Shown: piece after piece, positions 1 through 8,834 of the stretch
Position numbering within the stretch: the stretch's first letter is position 1
Layout: the number at the start of each line of letters is the position of its first letter
From: MED-G105 sp965263305
GTDB taxonomy: Bacteria; Pseudomonadota; Alphaproteobacteria; Caulobacterales; Parvularculaceae
Direction: 5' to 3'
NCBI GenBank assembly: GCA_965263305.1
Contig: OZ253666.1
Coordinates: forward strand, 2,480,001-2,544,000
DNA: 64,000 nt
Position numbers and translations under genes: made by a program
Notes under the pieces: model-generated
The model's input: only the letters and a program-made list of their open reading frames with translations
Told to the model about the DNA's origin: nothing
Databases searched by the model: none

Positions 1-1
1 G

Positions 2-454
2 AAATCAATTAGTGGACCAACCATTCTCATCGTCGATGATTCTGCAACGAACCGTTTGATTATTCAACGGGCGCTTCGTTCTTTCGAATGCTCGTTATTG
101 CTTGCAGAAAATGGGCGTGAAGCCGTTGATGCCGTAATTCGTGAGAGAGTCGACGTTATTTTGATGGATTGGTCGATGCCGGTATTGGATGGGCTAAGCG
201 CAACGCGCGAAATTCGCGCCCGGGAGGCCGCGCAAAATTGTTCAGCAGTACCGATTATTGGCGTGAGCGCCAATGCTCTTGAGGAACAGCAAGAGCAAAG
301 CCTCGAAGCAGGCATGACAGATTATCTGGCGAAACCGGTAAAGCTCAAACAATTGAAAGACGCTATTCATCGCGCGTTAGGCGTCGAATTACAGCAACGG
401 AATTCTAGCAAAGCTAACGGAAAGCGACCGCTAAGTGAACGCAAAACCGCATAG
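2..454 (+). CDS. Receiver (CheY-like) domain, C-terminal part of a response regulator or hybrid histidine kinase, 5'-truncated
   Basis: The reading frame is open from the window edge, with no start codon before the acidic pair in ILIVDD, so the gene begins upstream. The visible part is one complete receiver domain: the acidic pair DD, the phospho-acceptor Asp in LMDWSMPVLDG, the conserved Ser region in GVSANAL and the Lys in YLAKPVK. It ends in a short basic tail (SSKANGKRPLSERKTA). Receivers of this class with little N-terminal context usually sit at the end of hybrid kinases that feed a phosphorelay, but a stand-alone regulator cannot be excluded because the upstream part is missing. A 39-bp palindrome follows 40 bp downstream. 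Family call is firm; architecture is unknown. Confidence 0.85.
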   Translation, partial: KSISGPTILIVDDSATNRLIIQRALRSFECSLLLAENGREAVDAVIRERVDVILMDWSMPVLDGLSATREIRAREAAQNCSAVPIIGVSANALEEQQEQSLEAGMTDYLAKPVKLKQLKDAIHRALGVELQQRNSSKANGKRPLSERKTA

Positions 455-494
455 ATTGGGTATGTTCAGGGCATGTCCAATGACATTTGATCTT

Positions 495-533
495 GGGGCT
501 GTCCCAGATGTTTCAAACATCTGGGACAGCCCC
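495..533. terminator. Perfect 39-bp inverted repeat, probable hairpin terminator
   Basis: Two 19-base arms (495..513 and 515..533) are exact reverse complements around one central base. The RNA would form a very stable GC-rich hairpin starting 40 bp after the receiver gene stop. No T-tract follows on either strand, so it is not a textbook intrinsic terminator. It could instead be a small palindromic repeat or the remnant of a mobile element end. Confidence 0.5.
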
Positions 534-1196
534 TAAATGATAACCTGTGAAGTGAAAATCTTAGAGTGATCGTTGCGGTTGGCGAGTGCCAATAATTTTA
601 CTGGGCGTTTTAAGGTATTGGAAAAAGAACTACCTTAGGTAGTTTTTCGATCTTACGGTTTTGCCTCAACCCTCTACAACTCCAATCCGGGGGAGAAATA
701 AGGCGCTATAAGTTAAAGCTTACGCCTTGGCTAAAACACGACAGATCAAAAGGCGATTAACGAGTAATATCAACGTTTTATGTTGGTGTTGTCGACGCTG
801 TCCCGCCGGCGGCCATATTGAGCGTCCCCTGCAAGTGGCCGCCGGCATTATTATTTTGTTAACGATACCCGCATAGGTAGTGATATGTCGATGTTGATCG
901 ACGAAAAAGGGGTTGCCTCCCCGCCCGACCGCCCTAGCCAGTGACGAGTGGTGCTTTGTCCCCATGAAAAGCCTTCGTCACTGGCGTGCGATCTAAATTC
1001 TGGATTGAGAGGGACTATTGAAGAGATTGTCGCGCAAAAAAACACAGTTTGCTTGGAAAACGGTCTCGGTATTCCGGGAAAAGCAAATTTTTACATCGCG
1101 GCGATTTTATGGACAAAAATTTATGAATCGTGGCAACAATCTTCGTTGCGAGAGAACGCATTAGGCAAATCAGCCTACTGACTTTAGGGGTTAAAT
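534..1196. other. Gene-poor stretch with one GC-rich hairpin
   Basis: I cannot support a gene here. An 11-bp inverted repeat (805..815 with 836..846, gccggcggcca and complement) could form a stem with a 20-base loop. An open frame at 948..1181 (+) begins at GTG with no convincing ribosome site and has unremarkable composition. It ends 15 bp before the next gene and is left uncalled. Confidence 0.4.
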
Positions 1197-1562
1197 ATGG
1201 AAAGCGTTGGTTACAGAAATGAAACGACATCTGTTGAGCCAATAAAATTGGAGGTTGATATCGATAATCAACCGTTGTCGCGCCTGTGCGACATCGCCAT
1301 TCAAGCATGGTCATCGATTGCCCAGGCAAACGGCGTTTTCTCCGACGATACCGAATCGGTTGATCAGCTTTGCGAGGCTGCCGTTTTGTTGACATCCTCA
1401 TTGGCGTCACAGCGGGCGACGACTGTTTCCGACTTGGCGGCGAAAGCTCGACTGTGGCGCTGCATTGCACCAGATGATACATTCGACGAGAGAGGTCAGA
1501 CGCCGGACGAATATTTTTTAGTAAGTATCATGAACGATATCGAAAACCTCGAAGAAAAATAG
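1197..1562 (+). CDS. Hypothetical protein, 121 aa, acidic, mostly helical
   Basis: The family is not recognised. The start is supported by an AGGGG ribosome site eight bases before ATG. The protein is soluble-looking and acidic, without signal peptide or membrane segment. Its centre (CDIAIQAWSSIAQANG, then AAVLLTSSLASQRATTVSDL) reads as amphipathic helices, and the C-terminus is rich in Glu/Asp (MNDIENLEEK). Such small helical acidic proteins are common next to regulators, but nothing points to a function. It stands alone between two long non-coding stretches. Confidence 0.6.
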   Translation: MESVGYRNETTSVEPIKLEVDIDNQPLSRLCDIAIQAWSSIAQANGVFSDDTESVDQLCEAAVLLTSSLASQRATTVSDLAAKARLWRCIAPDDTFDERGQTPDEYFLVSIMNDIENLEEK

Positions 1563-2266
1563 TATCCGCCGGAAAACGACCTCTTCGAAGTCTATAAAGC
1601 TCACTGTTACTTCTGCTCTATGTTTATGGAGTGCTTCGGCTGGACGGGCAGATCTCCATCATCGTCCGTTTTGCGAAGTGCGCCTGTCACGCGTTAAATA
1701 AAACCCATCGAACAAGGGTTGAAAATCGGCAACCGGTTTGCACGCGCGATTAATTCTTCCTCGAAACCATTTTAAGAGTACTCTTCTTTGATGCGGCCGT
1801 TAGCGAAATGGTGGTCGCTGTGACCGCGCTTGCCATGGAATGCTTGACCGGGCCCGTGTTTACGCGACGCCCCGGATGGTCGCCCCGGCCCGTATAAGAG
1901 TTACGATGTTTTCTGACGGCCAATAACGACTCGTTGTGCAATTGAACCCTGCCAATCGCGATATTCAACAGAAACAATGCTACTTTTGCGAGTATCACGC
2001 CGGTTCTATCACAGCGCAAAATCCCGAAGCGGTAAAATTTTCCAATTGGCGCGGCGTTGGTTTTTTATCCACCCGCCAACCATTGAAGTTCATCCGTTAC
2101 ACGGGTTCGGCACAGAAACTATTCCGCTTTAAACGCGGACGTGATGTGTTCATGTGATTAATTTTACTGTGAAATTTGACGGCGAGGGAGAATGGCTCTA
2201 ATCCATATACTGTATATACAAAATACAACAATTCAATAACACGTCGCGGGGGAGGCGTGATCTTGT
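1563..2266. other. Non-coding or unassigned region upstream of an XRE regulator
   Basis: Short open frames exist on both strands (for example 1936..2157 + and 1750..2019 -), but they lack ribosome sites and protein-like composition, so no gene is called. The 3' end holds the promoter region of the XRE gene, including the AT-rich palindrome at 2205. Confidence 0.4.
2205..2217. promoter_or_regulatory. AT-rich palindrome atatactgtatat, candidate operator for the XRE regulator
   Basis: This is a 13-bp odd palindrome (six-base arms around one central T) lying about 50 bp upstream of the XRE start codon. XRE repressors often bind such sites at their own promoter. It superficially resembles part of an enterobacterial LexA box, but the second CAG half is absent. 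The assignment is an inference from position. Confidence 0.35.
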
Positions 2267-2734
2267 ATGGGTGGCAAGCGCATGAGTAAATCAGAGCAAA
2301 TAGTAACCGATTCCGCGCACGATCATGAACAGCTACAAAATCAAGATGAAGGGCCAGACAAAGCACGGCATTTAGCTGACTTAGAAATTGCAGGAAGGTT
2401 GCGTTCTGCAAGAAGAATTACGCGTTTAACCCTTGGGCAACTCGGTGAGAAATGCGGGCTGTCGGCGCAAGGGGTCCACAAATACGAGATGGGCGTTGTG
2501 CGAATTCCATCAGGTCGTTTGTGGCAGTTTGCTGAAGCGCTGAGTATTCCAATTACGTACTTTTTCGATGAGCTGGCCGCTGTCCCGCCCTCAACAGAGG
2601 GGGACCGTGAACCCAACATATTAGATCTAACACAACTGTCCGATGCCCAGGCAAAATGTGTGCGATACGTCTCCCAAATGAACGATGAAGATTTGGAGCA
2701 TGTTCTTTATTTGTTAGAGCGATACCCAAGGTAA
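2267..2734 (+). CDS. XRE-family transcriptional regulator, 155 aa
   Basis: A hydrophilic N-terminal extension of about 45 residues precedes a Cro/C1-type helix-turn-helix (about residues 46-105). It shows the usual pattern: IAGRLRSARRITRLTLGQLGEKCGLSAQ as helices 1-2, then GVHKYEMGVVRIPSGRLWQFAEALS, with the family's I-x-Y-F ending (IPITYFFDE). The tail (LSDAQAKCVRYVSQMNDEDLEHVLYLLER) may mediate dimerisation. The protein is similar in plan to the second XRE regulator at 4235. A GGGGGAGG ribosome site lies 12 bases upstream; an ATG at 2282 is a possible alternative start. It probably acts as a DNA-binding repressor; its target is unknown. Confidence 0.85.
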   Translation: MGGKRMSKSEQIVTDSAHDHEQLQNQDEGPDKARHLADLEIAGRLRSARRITRLTLGQLGEKCGLSAQGVHKYEMGVVRIPSGRLWQFAEALSIPITYFFDELAAVPPSTEGDREPNILDLTQLSDAQAKCVRYVSQMNDEDLEHVLYLLERYPR

Positions 2735-2923
2735 AAGCGCGCTGTTGCATCCGAGAGAGGTGAGCTTTACCCCGAATGTCTAGAGAGCGCCGAGAGATTT
2801 AACCGAGCGAGCCGATAATGCTCCTTAAATTTTAACTACCATAGGGAGAAAAATATAAGATTTCGCGTATAGGTAGAAGGCAATTCGTTTCGTGCTGCCA
2901 TGGCTTGGCGGAAGGTAGTTTAA

Positions 2924-3112
2924 ATGTCACTTTTGTTCATATTCGCGGCTGGATTTGTCGGTGGTTTCTTGATGCTATCGGGGGTGATCGTCGTGATCGG
3001 CTTAATTCACTACCAAACACATGCCTCCGACAAAGATCTGTTTTTTCGTGATATGCAGAGGCATGTCGCATTCGACCCCTTCTCATCCGAATTTGTTTAT
3101 CAGAAGTCTTGA
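2924..3112 (+). CDS. Small single-pass membrane protein, 62 aa
   Basis: The family is not recognised. The first 28 residues form one strongly hydrophobic glycine-containing segment (LLFIFAAGFVGGFLMLSGVIVVIGLI), followed by a short polar C-terminal tail with charged residues and aromatics. The start is preceded by GGAAGG ten bases upstream, which supports real translation. It could be a small inner-membrane regulatory or toxin-like peptide, but there is no partner ORF that would mark a toxin-antitoxin pair. Confidence 0.5.
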   Translation: MSLLFIFAAGFVGGFLMLSGVIVVIGLIHYQTHASDKDLFFRDMQRHVAFDPFSSEFVYQKS

Positions 3113-4234
3113 GTCTAATTGACAAAGCCGGCTCTTCCCCTCGGGGATCAGCGCCGTTCGTGTACATTATAGCAGAAAAAAACGCTCACCGTGTTTGAGG
3201 GTTGCCCTGATCGTCGGATACCCATTCTGGGTATTGTTTGTGTAGAAACCGATTAGGGCCATTTTTCCCTGGGCCCCGTTGCATTCGGCTATTTTTTATT
3301 GAACTGCATTTTCTGTTAATCGGAAACCGCAAGCTATAAACAGCGCGGTCAATTTAACCTTGTGCAGGCGAGGAAACACGCATGCCGAATAAAAATTTCA
3401 GGGAAGTTGAGCCCCGGATCTGGGGGGCTGTCCAGTTTTGACCCGATCCAGACCGGGTGCGCCTTGTCGGCAAGATGGCGATAAGATATCAGCGGGCGGC
3501 GGAGGTTCGTGAAGCGTGGCGTGTTGTGTGGCGCCGGCAGCGGCAGCGGTGAAGACGCTAAACACTTGTCTGGCGCTCGATTTGATCCCCGCTGAACTCC
3601 AAACGATGTTTGAATGCGGTCCTCACCGCATTTTCGTCAGGTATCCGAAATTTTGAGGCCGGTTTATGTTGGTTGCACATCGCGACGGGCCTGAGACATC
3701 TAGCTGAGAGATTCAGAAACTCCTTTTTTCCGGGCGACCGGAGAGCTCGTGCTATTCTGCTCCGAATAGCATTAAGAGGGAAGGTGGCGTCACGGTAGTG
3801 CTAGAAAACGGTGATTTTTTGCGCACCGAGCAGTGTGAAAATCAAGGACAGCAAGTTTTACCTTATTGCGTACTGTAGAAAATTACAGTTAACTTCTTTT
3901 TGCAGATAAGAAAAAATGATAGACGGTACGTCGGCCGGGATTCACAACCTAGGCATTGTCACGGCAATGGCCCTTAAAAACGGGGTGAGGAAATCTACTT
4001 GATCTAGTAGAGGCCGTCTTAAATTGCTGTTTTGACTTACTGAATCTAACCAGAGCAAGACTATTCTTCGGAAAATTTGGTGCACCGAGTAATAATGATA
4101 AAACCCGTTCCACACCGTGCAATCACAACCTCACAATATTGTGACGCGTTTAGCAGCCTTAAGTCATATTTAATGTTTTCAGTAAAATTTAACCACAATA
4201 TATAAAAATCTAGGGCAGTAATCAGGGGGTTACT
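3113..4234. other. 1.1-kb gene-poor region
   Basis: No gene can be supported. A GC-rich patch at about 3420-3600 differs in composition from its AT-rich surroundings. It begins ggggggctgtccagttttga, which shares its first bases with the palindrome at 495 (ggggctgtcc), so it may be a decayed mobile-element end. An ORF at 3610..3798 (+) lacks a ribosome site and is left out. The last 150 bp are the promoter region of the second XRE gene. Confidence 0.35.
4131..4144. promoter_or_regulatory. Perfect 14-bp palindrome tcacaatattgtga, candidate XRE operator
   Basis: An exact even palindrome about 90 bp upstream of the XRE gene at 4235, in AT-rich promoter-like sequence. Size and symmetry suit a dimeric XRE repressor. 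Autoregulation is an inference from position. Confidence 0.45.
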
Positions 4235-4666
4235 ATGATTAACAAAATCGATCGTTTGGTAGGCGCCAGACTAAGGCTAATTCGGATTGAGCGAGGATTG
4301 TCGCAACAGGCGGTCGGCGATGGCGTCGACTTATCTTTCCAGCAGATCCAGAAATATGAAAGCGGAGTCAATCGCATTAGCGCTTCCGTTCTTGTTGCGC
4401 TCGCATGCTTTTTTGAAGTGCCGGTTGATACGTTTTTTGCTGATATAAACACGCTGCCTGGGCAGCAGGACCCGTTCTCCAAACTAGAAGTCATGGACAA
4501 CGCTATGGTCATGCGATTGGCGCGCGCTTTTACAAATATCGAAGATACCAAACTACAAAACCAAATTTTGGCGATGGTTGAGTCGATGAGCCGCGTGCAG
4601 GGCGACAAAAAAACGAAAAAAAGCCCAAAAAATAAGCGAAAAGCGCTCAGAAAAAAAGCAGCTTAA
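4235..4666 (+). CDS. XRE-family transcriptional regulator with Lys-rich tail, 143 aa
   Basis: A single Cro/C1-type helix-turn-helix occupies about residues 8-65: VGARLRLIRIERGLSQQAVG, then LSFQQIQKYESGVNRISASVLVALACFF. This is a close match to the alphaproteobacterial type that has S-x-Q-Q-I-Q-K-Y-E-x-G in the recognition region. The domain ends EVPVDTFFAD. A helical middle is followed by a strongly basic tail (DKKTKKSPKNKRKALRKKAA) that could add non-specific DNA contacts. There is a GGGGG tract close to the start. It stands alone, with the P450 gene convergent downstream. Confidence 0.88.
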   Translation: MINKIDRLVGARLRLIRIERGLSQQAVGDGVDLSFQQIQKYESGVNRISASVLVALACFFEVPVDTFFADINTLPGQQDPFSKLEVMDNAMVMRLARAFTNIEDTKLQNQILAMVESMSRVQGDKKTKKSPKNKRKALRKKAA

Positions 4667-4808
4667 CGCGACCGCTGTGGTTCGGGGCGGTAGGACGAGG
4701 CTTCTTTGGAGGGGCTCTCCTAAAAGGTTTTAGGGCGGGAGGTCGATCGACCCTCGCTGATCTTGAACCCCGTGAAACGCATTAAGTCTCAACAAAAACC
4801 GGTATTGC

Positions 4809-7800
4809 TCACCCGCCGGCCCAAACATCAAGGACATATCTATCGTTCTTGATGAGTTGTTCCATCCAGAGTTGCGCCTCTTCAAAGCTTGCATCCTTCT
4901 CTTCAGCGTAAAGAGTGCAAAGAGCGCGTTTGACGTCTGGCTCCATCCCGGCGCCGTCGCCGCAGACATAGGTAATCGCGCCGTCTTCGAGTAGCCGCCA
5001 GACTTTCTGCGACTGCTGGCGCAAGACATCCTGAACATAAACACGTTCCGGCCCGGCGCGAGAAAAAGCGGTGTGCAGCTCGATCAACCCCGATGCCGCT
5101 GCTTCTTCCAATTCTTCCTTGTAGAGGAAATCATGGTCGGGATGACGACACCCGAAAAATAGCATTGCAGGGCCAAGGCTCGCACCGTTTTCTTTTAAGA
5201 AGCGCCGTTCCTGAATGAACCCTCTAAATGGGGCAAGACCGGTGCCGGGGCCAATCATAATAATCGGCGTCTCGGGGGATGCTGGCGGGCGGAACGCGGC
5301 GGTGGGTTCTTTGATCACCGCTTGAATGACATCGCCAGGACGGGCGTTGGCCAGGTAAGAGGAACAAACGCCGCGGTAAACGCCAGTACCAGAGCGCGCC
5401 GCGCCTTCCACAACGCCCACCGTTACAGAGCATTGGCGTGGGGTGTGTTTCGCTGAGGATGAAATTGAATAGAAACGCGGCGACAGCCACGGGATCATCT
5501 CTAAGTAAACCGCGAATGGCAATTCGCAAGCCGGGAACTCCTCCATCAGATCAAAGACCGACTTGCGCTTTAGAAAGACTTCATTTCTATAAAGATCATC
5601 ACCATTTGGAGTTGCGTCATTCTGAGCCGGCGGTTTGGAGAGCGCTTCCAGTTTTTTCTTAGAATCAGGGCAACGGGTATGTTTGGCGAGCATCGCTACA
5701 TCTTTGCGGCTTGCAACGGCCTGCAGCTCACCAAAAAGCTCCGCCAGTCTTTTGACGGAGAAAACAGAATCGTTAGGGAATGGCGCGCGCCGTTCTCCGG
5801 TGACATGAACGCGCACATGGGATTCTTCGTTAAAACCAAAGCGGTTGATAATGCGCTTGACGAGATCGGGATGATTAACCGGCACGACGCATAGATGGTC
5901 GCCGGGTTGATAGGTGACCCCTTCGGGGAGTTCCACCTCGATATGCCGGGTCGATCGATTGGACGGGTTCGGGCCGTCCCGGGTTTGGAGTTCCTTGTTC
6001 GCCACAACGGTCATCGGCAACGCGCCAGTTTGTCGGGCAACGGGGTTCGCTGTGACACTTTCAGCGATTTCAACTTCATATAGGGGGCCGGCTTCGTCGG
6101 CGGTTGTAAAGTCGACATCTAATCCAAGGGCGTCGCCCACCTTGGGCCAAAGACCTTCGAACCATTGGTGGAACTGGCCATCAATATCGTCGCGCGCATC
6201 GCCTTCCCCGCGTTCGATAATCCGGCGCGCGCCGAGAGCGTTGAGTTTCTCATCGATTTGGCGGGGCACCGTTTGAAACGTGGACGCCCAATCCCGATTT
6301 CCGCACCCGAAAACCCCAAACGAAACACCGTTCACCTCATCGGGGGCAGCATTCTCAAGCCACTCCACAAATTTGATGGCGTTATCCGGCGGTGTTCCAT
6401 TGTAAGAGGCGCTGGCGATAATGATCGCACCTTCCTTAGGGAGGCGACCGGCGAAATCATCAAGGGGCGCGAGCGTCGTTTCAAATCCGTTTAGCTCCCC
6501 TGACAGCGCAATTTCTCTCGCGAATTCTTCAGTGGCGCCCAGGTTTGATCCGAATAGAACGCAAAGCTTTGCGCCATGCTTCGGGCGCTGAGCGGTTGCT
6601 TTTTCAACGCGCTCGGATGGCTGATCGCCGCTGGCGGAGATCATCGCTCCACGGGTTATATCTTTCCGCAGCTTCACCTTCATGGTGAAGCCCTCAGGCT
6701 TAATCGACATGGATTCGCGGACTTTGAGTTTGTAGTTTTTGTGATCAAAAAGCTCAAAGCGTTGCAGGATCATGGCGATGACCAGAATCGCTTCCTGCAT
6801 CGCAAATTGACGGCCGATGCAGGCGCGCTGACCGTTCCCGAAGGGCTTGTAAGCGTAAGATGGGCGAGCGGCCTCTGCTTCTCGGCTAAAATGATCGGGG
6901 TTGAATGTTTCAGGATCATCGCCCCAAACGGATTTATCCCGATGAAGCATCAGCGTCAGGATGGTGATAAAACTATTCTTCTTTAAAGGGTACTGCCCGC
7001 CGATAATTTCATCTTCATACGGGTAGATACTAAAAGCGGGCGCTGTTGGCCAAAGGCGCAAGGATTCCGATAATATGGCGCGAATATAATCAAGTTGACC
7101 GATCTGACCAAAGCTGGGGGCGACGTTAACGTCCTTGCCCAGAACGCGGTCCACCTCTTCATAGGCTTTCGCCAAAACATCCGGATTGTTGAGAAGAAAG
7201 TAGAAGGTGAAGGAAAGCAAGCCAGAGGTTGTCTCGTGGCCAGCGATTAAAAACGTGTTGATTTGATAGCGGATGTTCTCGTCAGACAAACTCTCGCCAG
7301 TGACCTTATCGACGCCGGCGAGCATGTAGTTCAGCAAATCTTTTTGTGAATGATTGTCTGCTCCATTGGCGACGTTTGATCGACGTCGTTCTTGGATAAT
7401 ATCGTCGACGAGTTTATTCATAAAGTCGACGTCTTTAGTCAATTGGTCTAATCGTTTGCGTAGCGCGACATCTTCGAAAGGCAAGCCGCGCTGCATCATC
7501 GACGTCTCTAGTGTGCGGGTAAGGGCGTCAATGAAAGGGTGGAAGTCCTTTCGGTAAAATGAGTTAAACCGGTAATCGAACCCACATACACCAATCGTGT
7601 CGAGGGCGAGCCCTGTCATATCGCGAACGACGTCGATTTCATCGTCGGCGTTCAAGCGTTCCCATTTCAGTACTAATTGCTGCGCGATATCGATCATCAT
7701 GGGAAGATAATTGACCATCGCGTTTTGACTGAATGTCGGCAGCAAAATGTTATGGGCTTTCGACCAATTTGGTTCATTAGTATCGCCGGTGAAAAGCCCG

Positions 7801-8066
7801 TCGCCCCCAATGGCTCTGACGCGCCGTAACGTGCCGCGGACGGCCTTATCGAACCGCTTTTCGTCACATAACTCTTTGACGAGTTCTGCGCCCGACGCGA
7901 TGATCATGGGTTTTCCCATCATATCTAGCCAGAAAATCGGCCCATGCTCGCGCGTCATGTCCATTAAACTCTGCAGCGGCGCATCAGGGTTCACGCTCAG
8001 CGTATTGCCAACAAAGGGTTTGCCCGGAGGGTTTGGAATTGGGTGGAGTCGATTTGTATCAGCCAT
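4809..8066 (-). CDS. Self-sufficient cytochrome P450 : NADPH-P450 reductase fusion (CYP102A/BM3 type), 1085 aa
   Basis: This single-chain fatty-acid-type monooxygenase has the complete order of CYP102 proteins. The P450 domain (about 1-480) has AGHETTSG in helix I, the ExxR motif ESLRLWP, and the haem loop FGNGQRACIGRQF with ligand Cys416. An FMN flavodoxin domain (from about 500) contains LFGSNLGATEEFA. The FAD/NADPH domain contains RFYSISSS and GPGTGLAPFRGF and ends with an aromatic residue near the terminus (VWAGG). BM3 is about 1049 aa, so length fits. Known relatives hydroxylate medium and long fatty acids at subterminal positions. The ATG at 8066 is preferred; an in-frame TTG lies 18 bp upstream. 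The gene follows the glutathione peroxidase gene by 55 bp, probably in one transcript. Confidence 0.95.
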   Translation of the reverse strand: MADTNRLHPIPNPPGKPFVGNTLSVNPDAPLQSLMDMTREHGPIFWLDMMGKPMIIASGAELVKELCDEKRFDKAVRGTLRRVRAIGGDGLFTGDTNEPNWSKAHNILLPTFSQNAMVNYLPMMIDIAQQLVLKWERLNADDEIDVVRDMTGLALDTIGVCGFDYRFNSFYRKDFHPFIDALTRTLETSMMQRGLPFEDVALRKRLDQLTKDVDFMNKLVDDIIQERRRSNVANGADNHSQKDLLNYMLAGVDKVTGESLSDENIRYQINTFLIAGHETTSGLLSFTFYFLLNNPDVLAKAYEEVDRVLGKDVNVAPSFGQIGQLDYIRAILSESLRLWPTAPAFSIYPYEDEIIGGQYPLKKNSFITILTLMLHRDKSVWGDDPETFNPDHFSREAEAARPSYAYKPFGNGQRACIGRQFAMQEAILVIAMILQRFELFDHKNYKLKVRESMSIKPEGFTMKVKLRKDITRGAMISASGDQPSERVEKATAQRPKHGAKLCVLFGSNLGATEEFAREIALSGELNGFETTLAPLDDFAGRLPKEGAIIIASASYNGTPPDNAIKFVEWLENAAPDEVNGVSFGVFGCGNRDWASTFQTVPRQIDEKLNALGARRIIERGEGDARDDIDGQFHQWFEGLWPKVGDALGLDVDFTTADEAGPLYEVEIAESVTANPVARQTGALPMTVVANKELQTRDGPNPSNRSTRHIEVELPEGVTYQPGDHLCVVPVNHPDLVKRIINRFGFNEESHVRVHVTGERRAPFPNDSVFSVKRLAELFGELQAVASRKDVAMLAKHTRCPDSKKKLEALSKPPAQNDATPNGDDLYRNEVFLKRKSVFDLMEEFPACELPFAVYLEMIPWLSPRFYSISSSAKHTPRQCSVTVGVVEGAARSGTGVYRGVCSSYLANARPGDVIQAVIKEPTAAFRPPASPETPIIMIGPGTGLAPFRGFIQERRFLKENGASLGPAMLFFGCRHPDHDFLYKEELEEAAASGLIELHTAFSRAGPERVYVQDVLRQQSQKVWRLLEDGAITYVCGDGAGMEPDVKRALCTLYAEEKDASFEEAQLWMEQLIKNDRYVLDVWAGG

Positions 8067-8121
8067 GTGAATTATGGTCTCCAAAACCTAAATTTTGTTG
8101 TTATGGGCAATGTTCCGTACC

Positions 8122-8607
8122 CTATGAATTTAATTGTGTTTCAACGGCGCGCTCCATGGAGGCGGGCGTATCTCGTGATGAAAAGCGCCTTATGGCTTGG
8201 CCTTTGCGATCGGTTAGAAACTTTGTGAAATTCCATTTGATGCTGGTGCTGCCGGCGAAACCTGGTTTGGCGCGCTTTAAGTATCCAAAGAGGGAGTGGG
8301 TGTTCGCCCCGTTGACATCGATTTTCGAAAACATCGGGAAACTGACGTCATAGGTGGTCGAGCAAAACTCTGCGATCGCTCTTTCGTCGCCTGGTTCCTG
8401 GGCGCCAAACTGATTGCAAGGGAAACCAAGGATGTTGAGCCCGTCGTTTTTGTATTTTTGGTACAGCGCTTCCAATCCCTCATATTGGGGCGTAAACCCG
8501 CACCGGCTCGCCACATTGACGATGATAAGAACCGTTCCGGAAAAATCGGACAGCGATTGTTCAGCGCCATCAATCGTGGTCGCGTTAAAATCGTAAACGG
8601 ATGTCAT
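8122..8607 (-). CDS. Glutathione peroxidase family protein, 161 aa
   Basis: A cytoplasmic thiol peroxidase of the Gpx/BtuE family that reduces hydroperoxides. The catalytic tetrad is visible: Cys36 in NVASRCGFTP, Gln66 in FPCNQFGAQE, Trp125 and Asn126 in KWNFTKFL. Length is normal. The Cys version usually works with thioredoxin or glutathione. The next gene on the strand is the P450 fusion 55 bp away. Uncoupled P450 turnover yields H2O2, and fatty acid peroxides are natural substrates for both, so the pairing makes sense. Transcription starts from a divergent region shared with the storage locus. Confidence 0.93.
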   Translation of the reverse strand: MTSVYDFNATTIDGAEQSLSDFSGTVLIIVNVASRCGFTPQYEGLEALYQKYKNDGLNILGFPCNQFGAQEPGDERAIAEFCSTTYDVSFPMFSKIDVNGANTHSLFGYLKRAKPGFAGSTSIKWNFTKFLTDRKGQAIRRFSSRDTPASMERAVETQLNS

Positions 8608-8834
8608 GATGCGCCTCCCTTGCGCGCCTTTTAAGTGATCTTAAAGGCAGTTTCGTCTACTCATGACTTCGTCGATATTCTTTCTTGACGCAAGGAAATT
8701 GTCCAGCTTCTGCAGATGGTTGGTGCTGTGAAGGGGCATGATTGACGGCGCCGTCCGGCTTGCATTCCCGGTCAGGTATTGAGAGGATGTCGAAAATGTT
8801 AGGGTGCAACGAAGCAAGGTGAGGAGATTTCGTC

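Noticed and set aside
948..1181. Open frame of 77 codons on the + strand
   Set aside because: GTG start without ribosome site, and composition typical of chance frames.
1750..2157. Overlapping short frames on both strands
   Set aside because: Each overlaps the other, lacks a ribosome site and shows no recognisable motif.
2205..2217. Possible SOS (LexA) box because of CTGTATAT
   Set aside because: The second half (ACAG) is missing, and alphaproteobacterial LexA uses a different GTTC-based site.
3420..3600. Possible insertion-sequence end or transposase fragment in a GC-rich patch
   Set aside because: No transposase motif, no matching inverted repeat and no target duplication visible; only a short similarity to the palindrome at 495.
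3610..3798. 62-codon frame on the + strand
   Set aside because: No ribosome site and no protein-like features.
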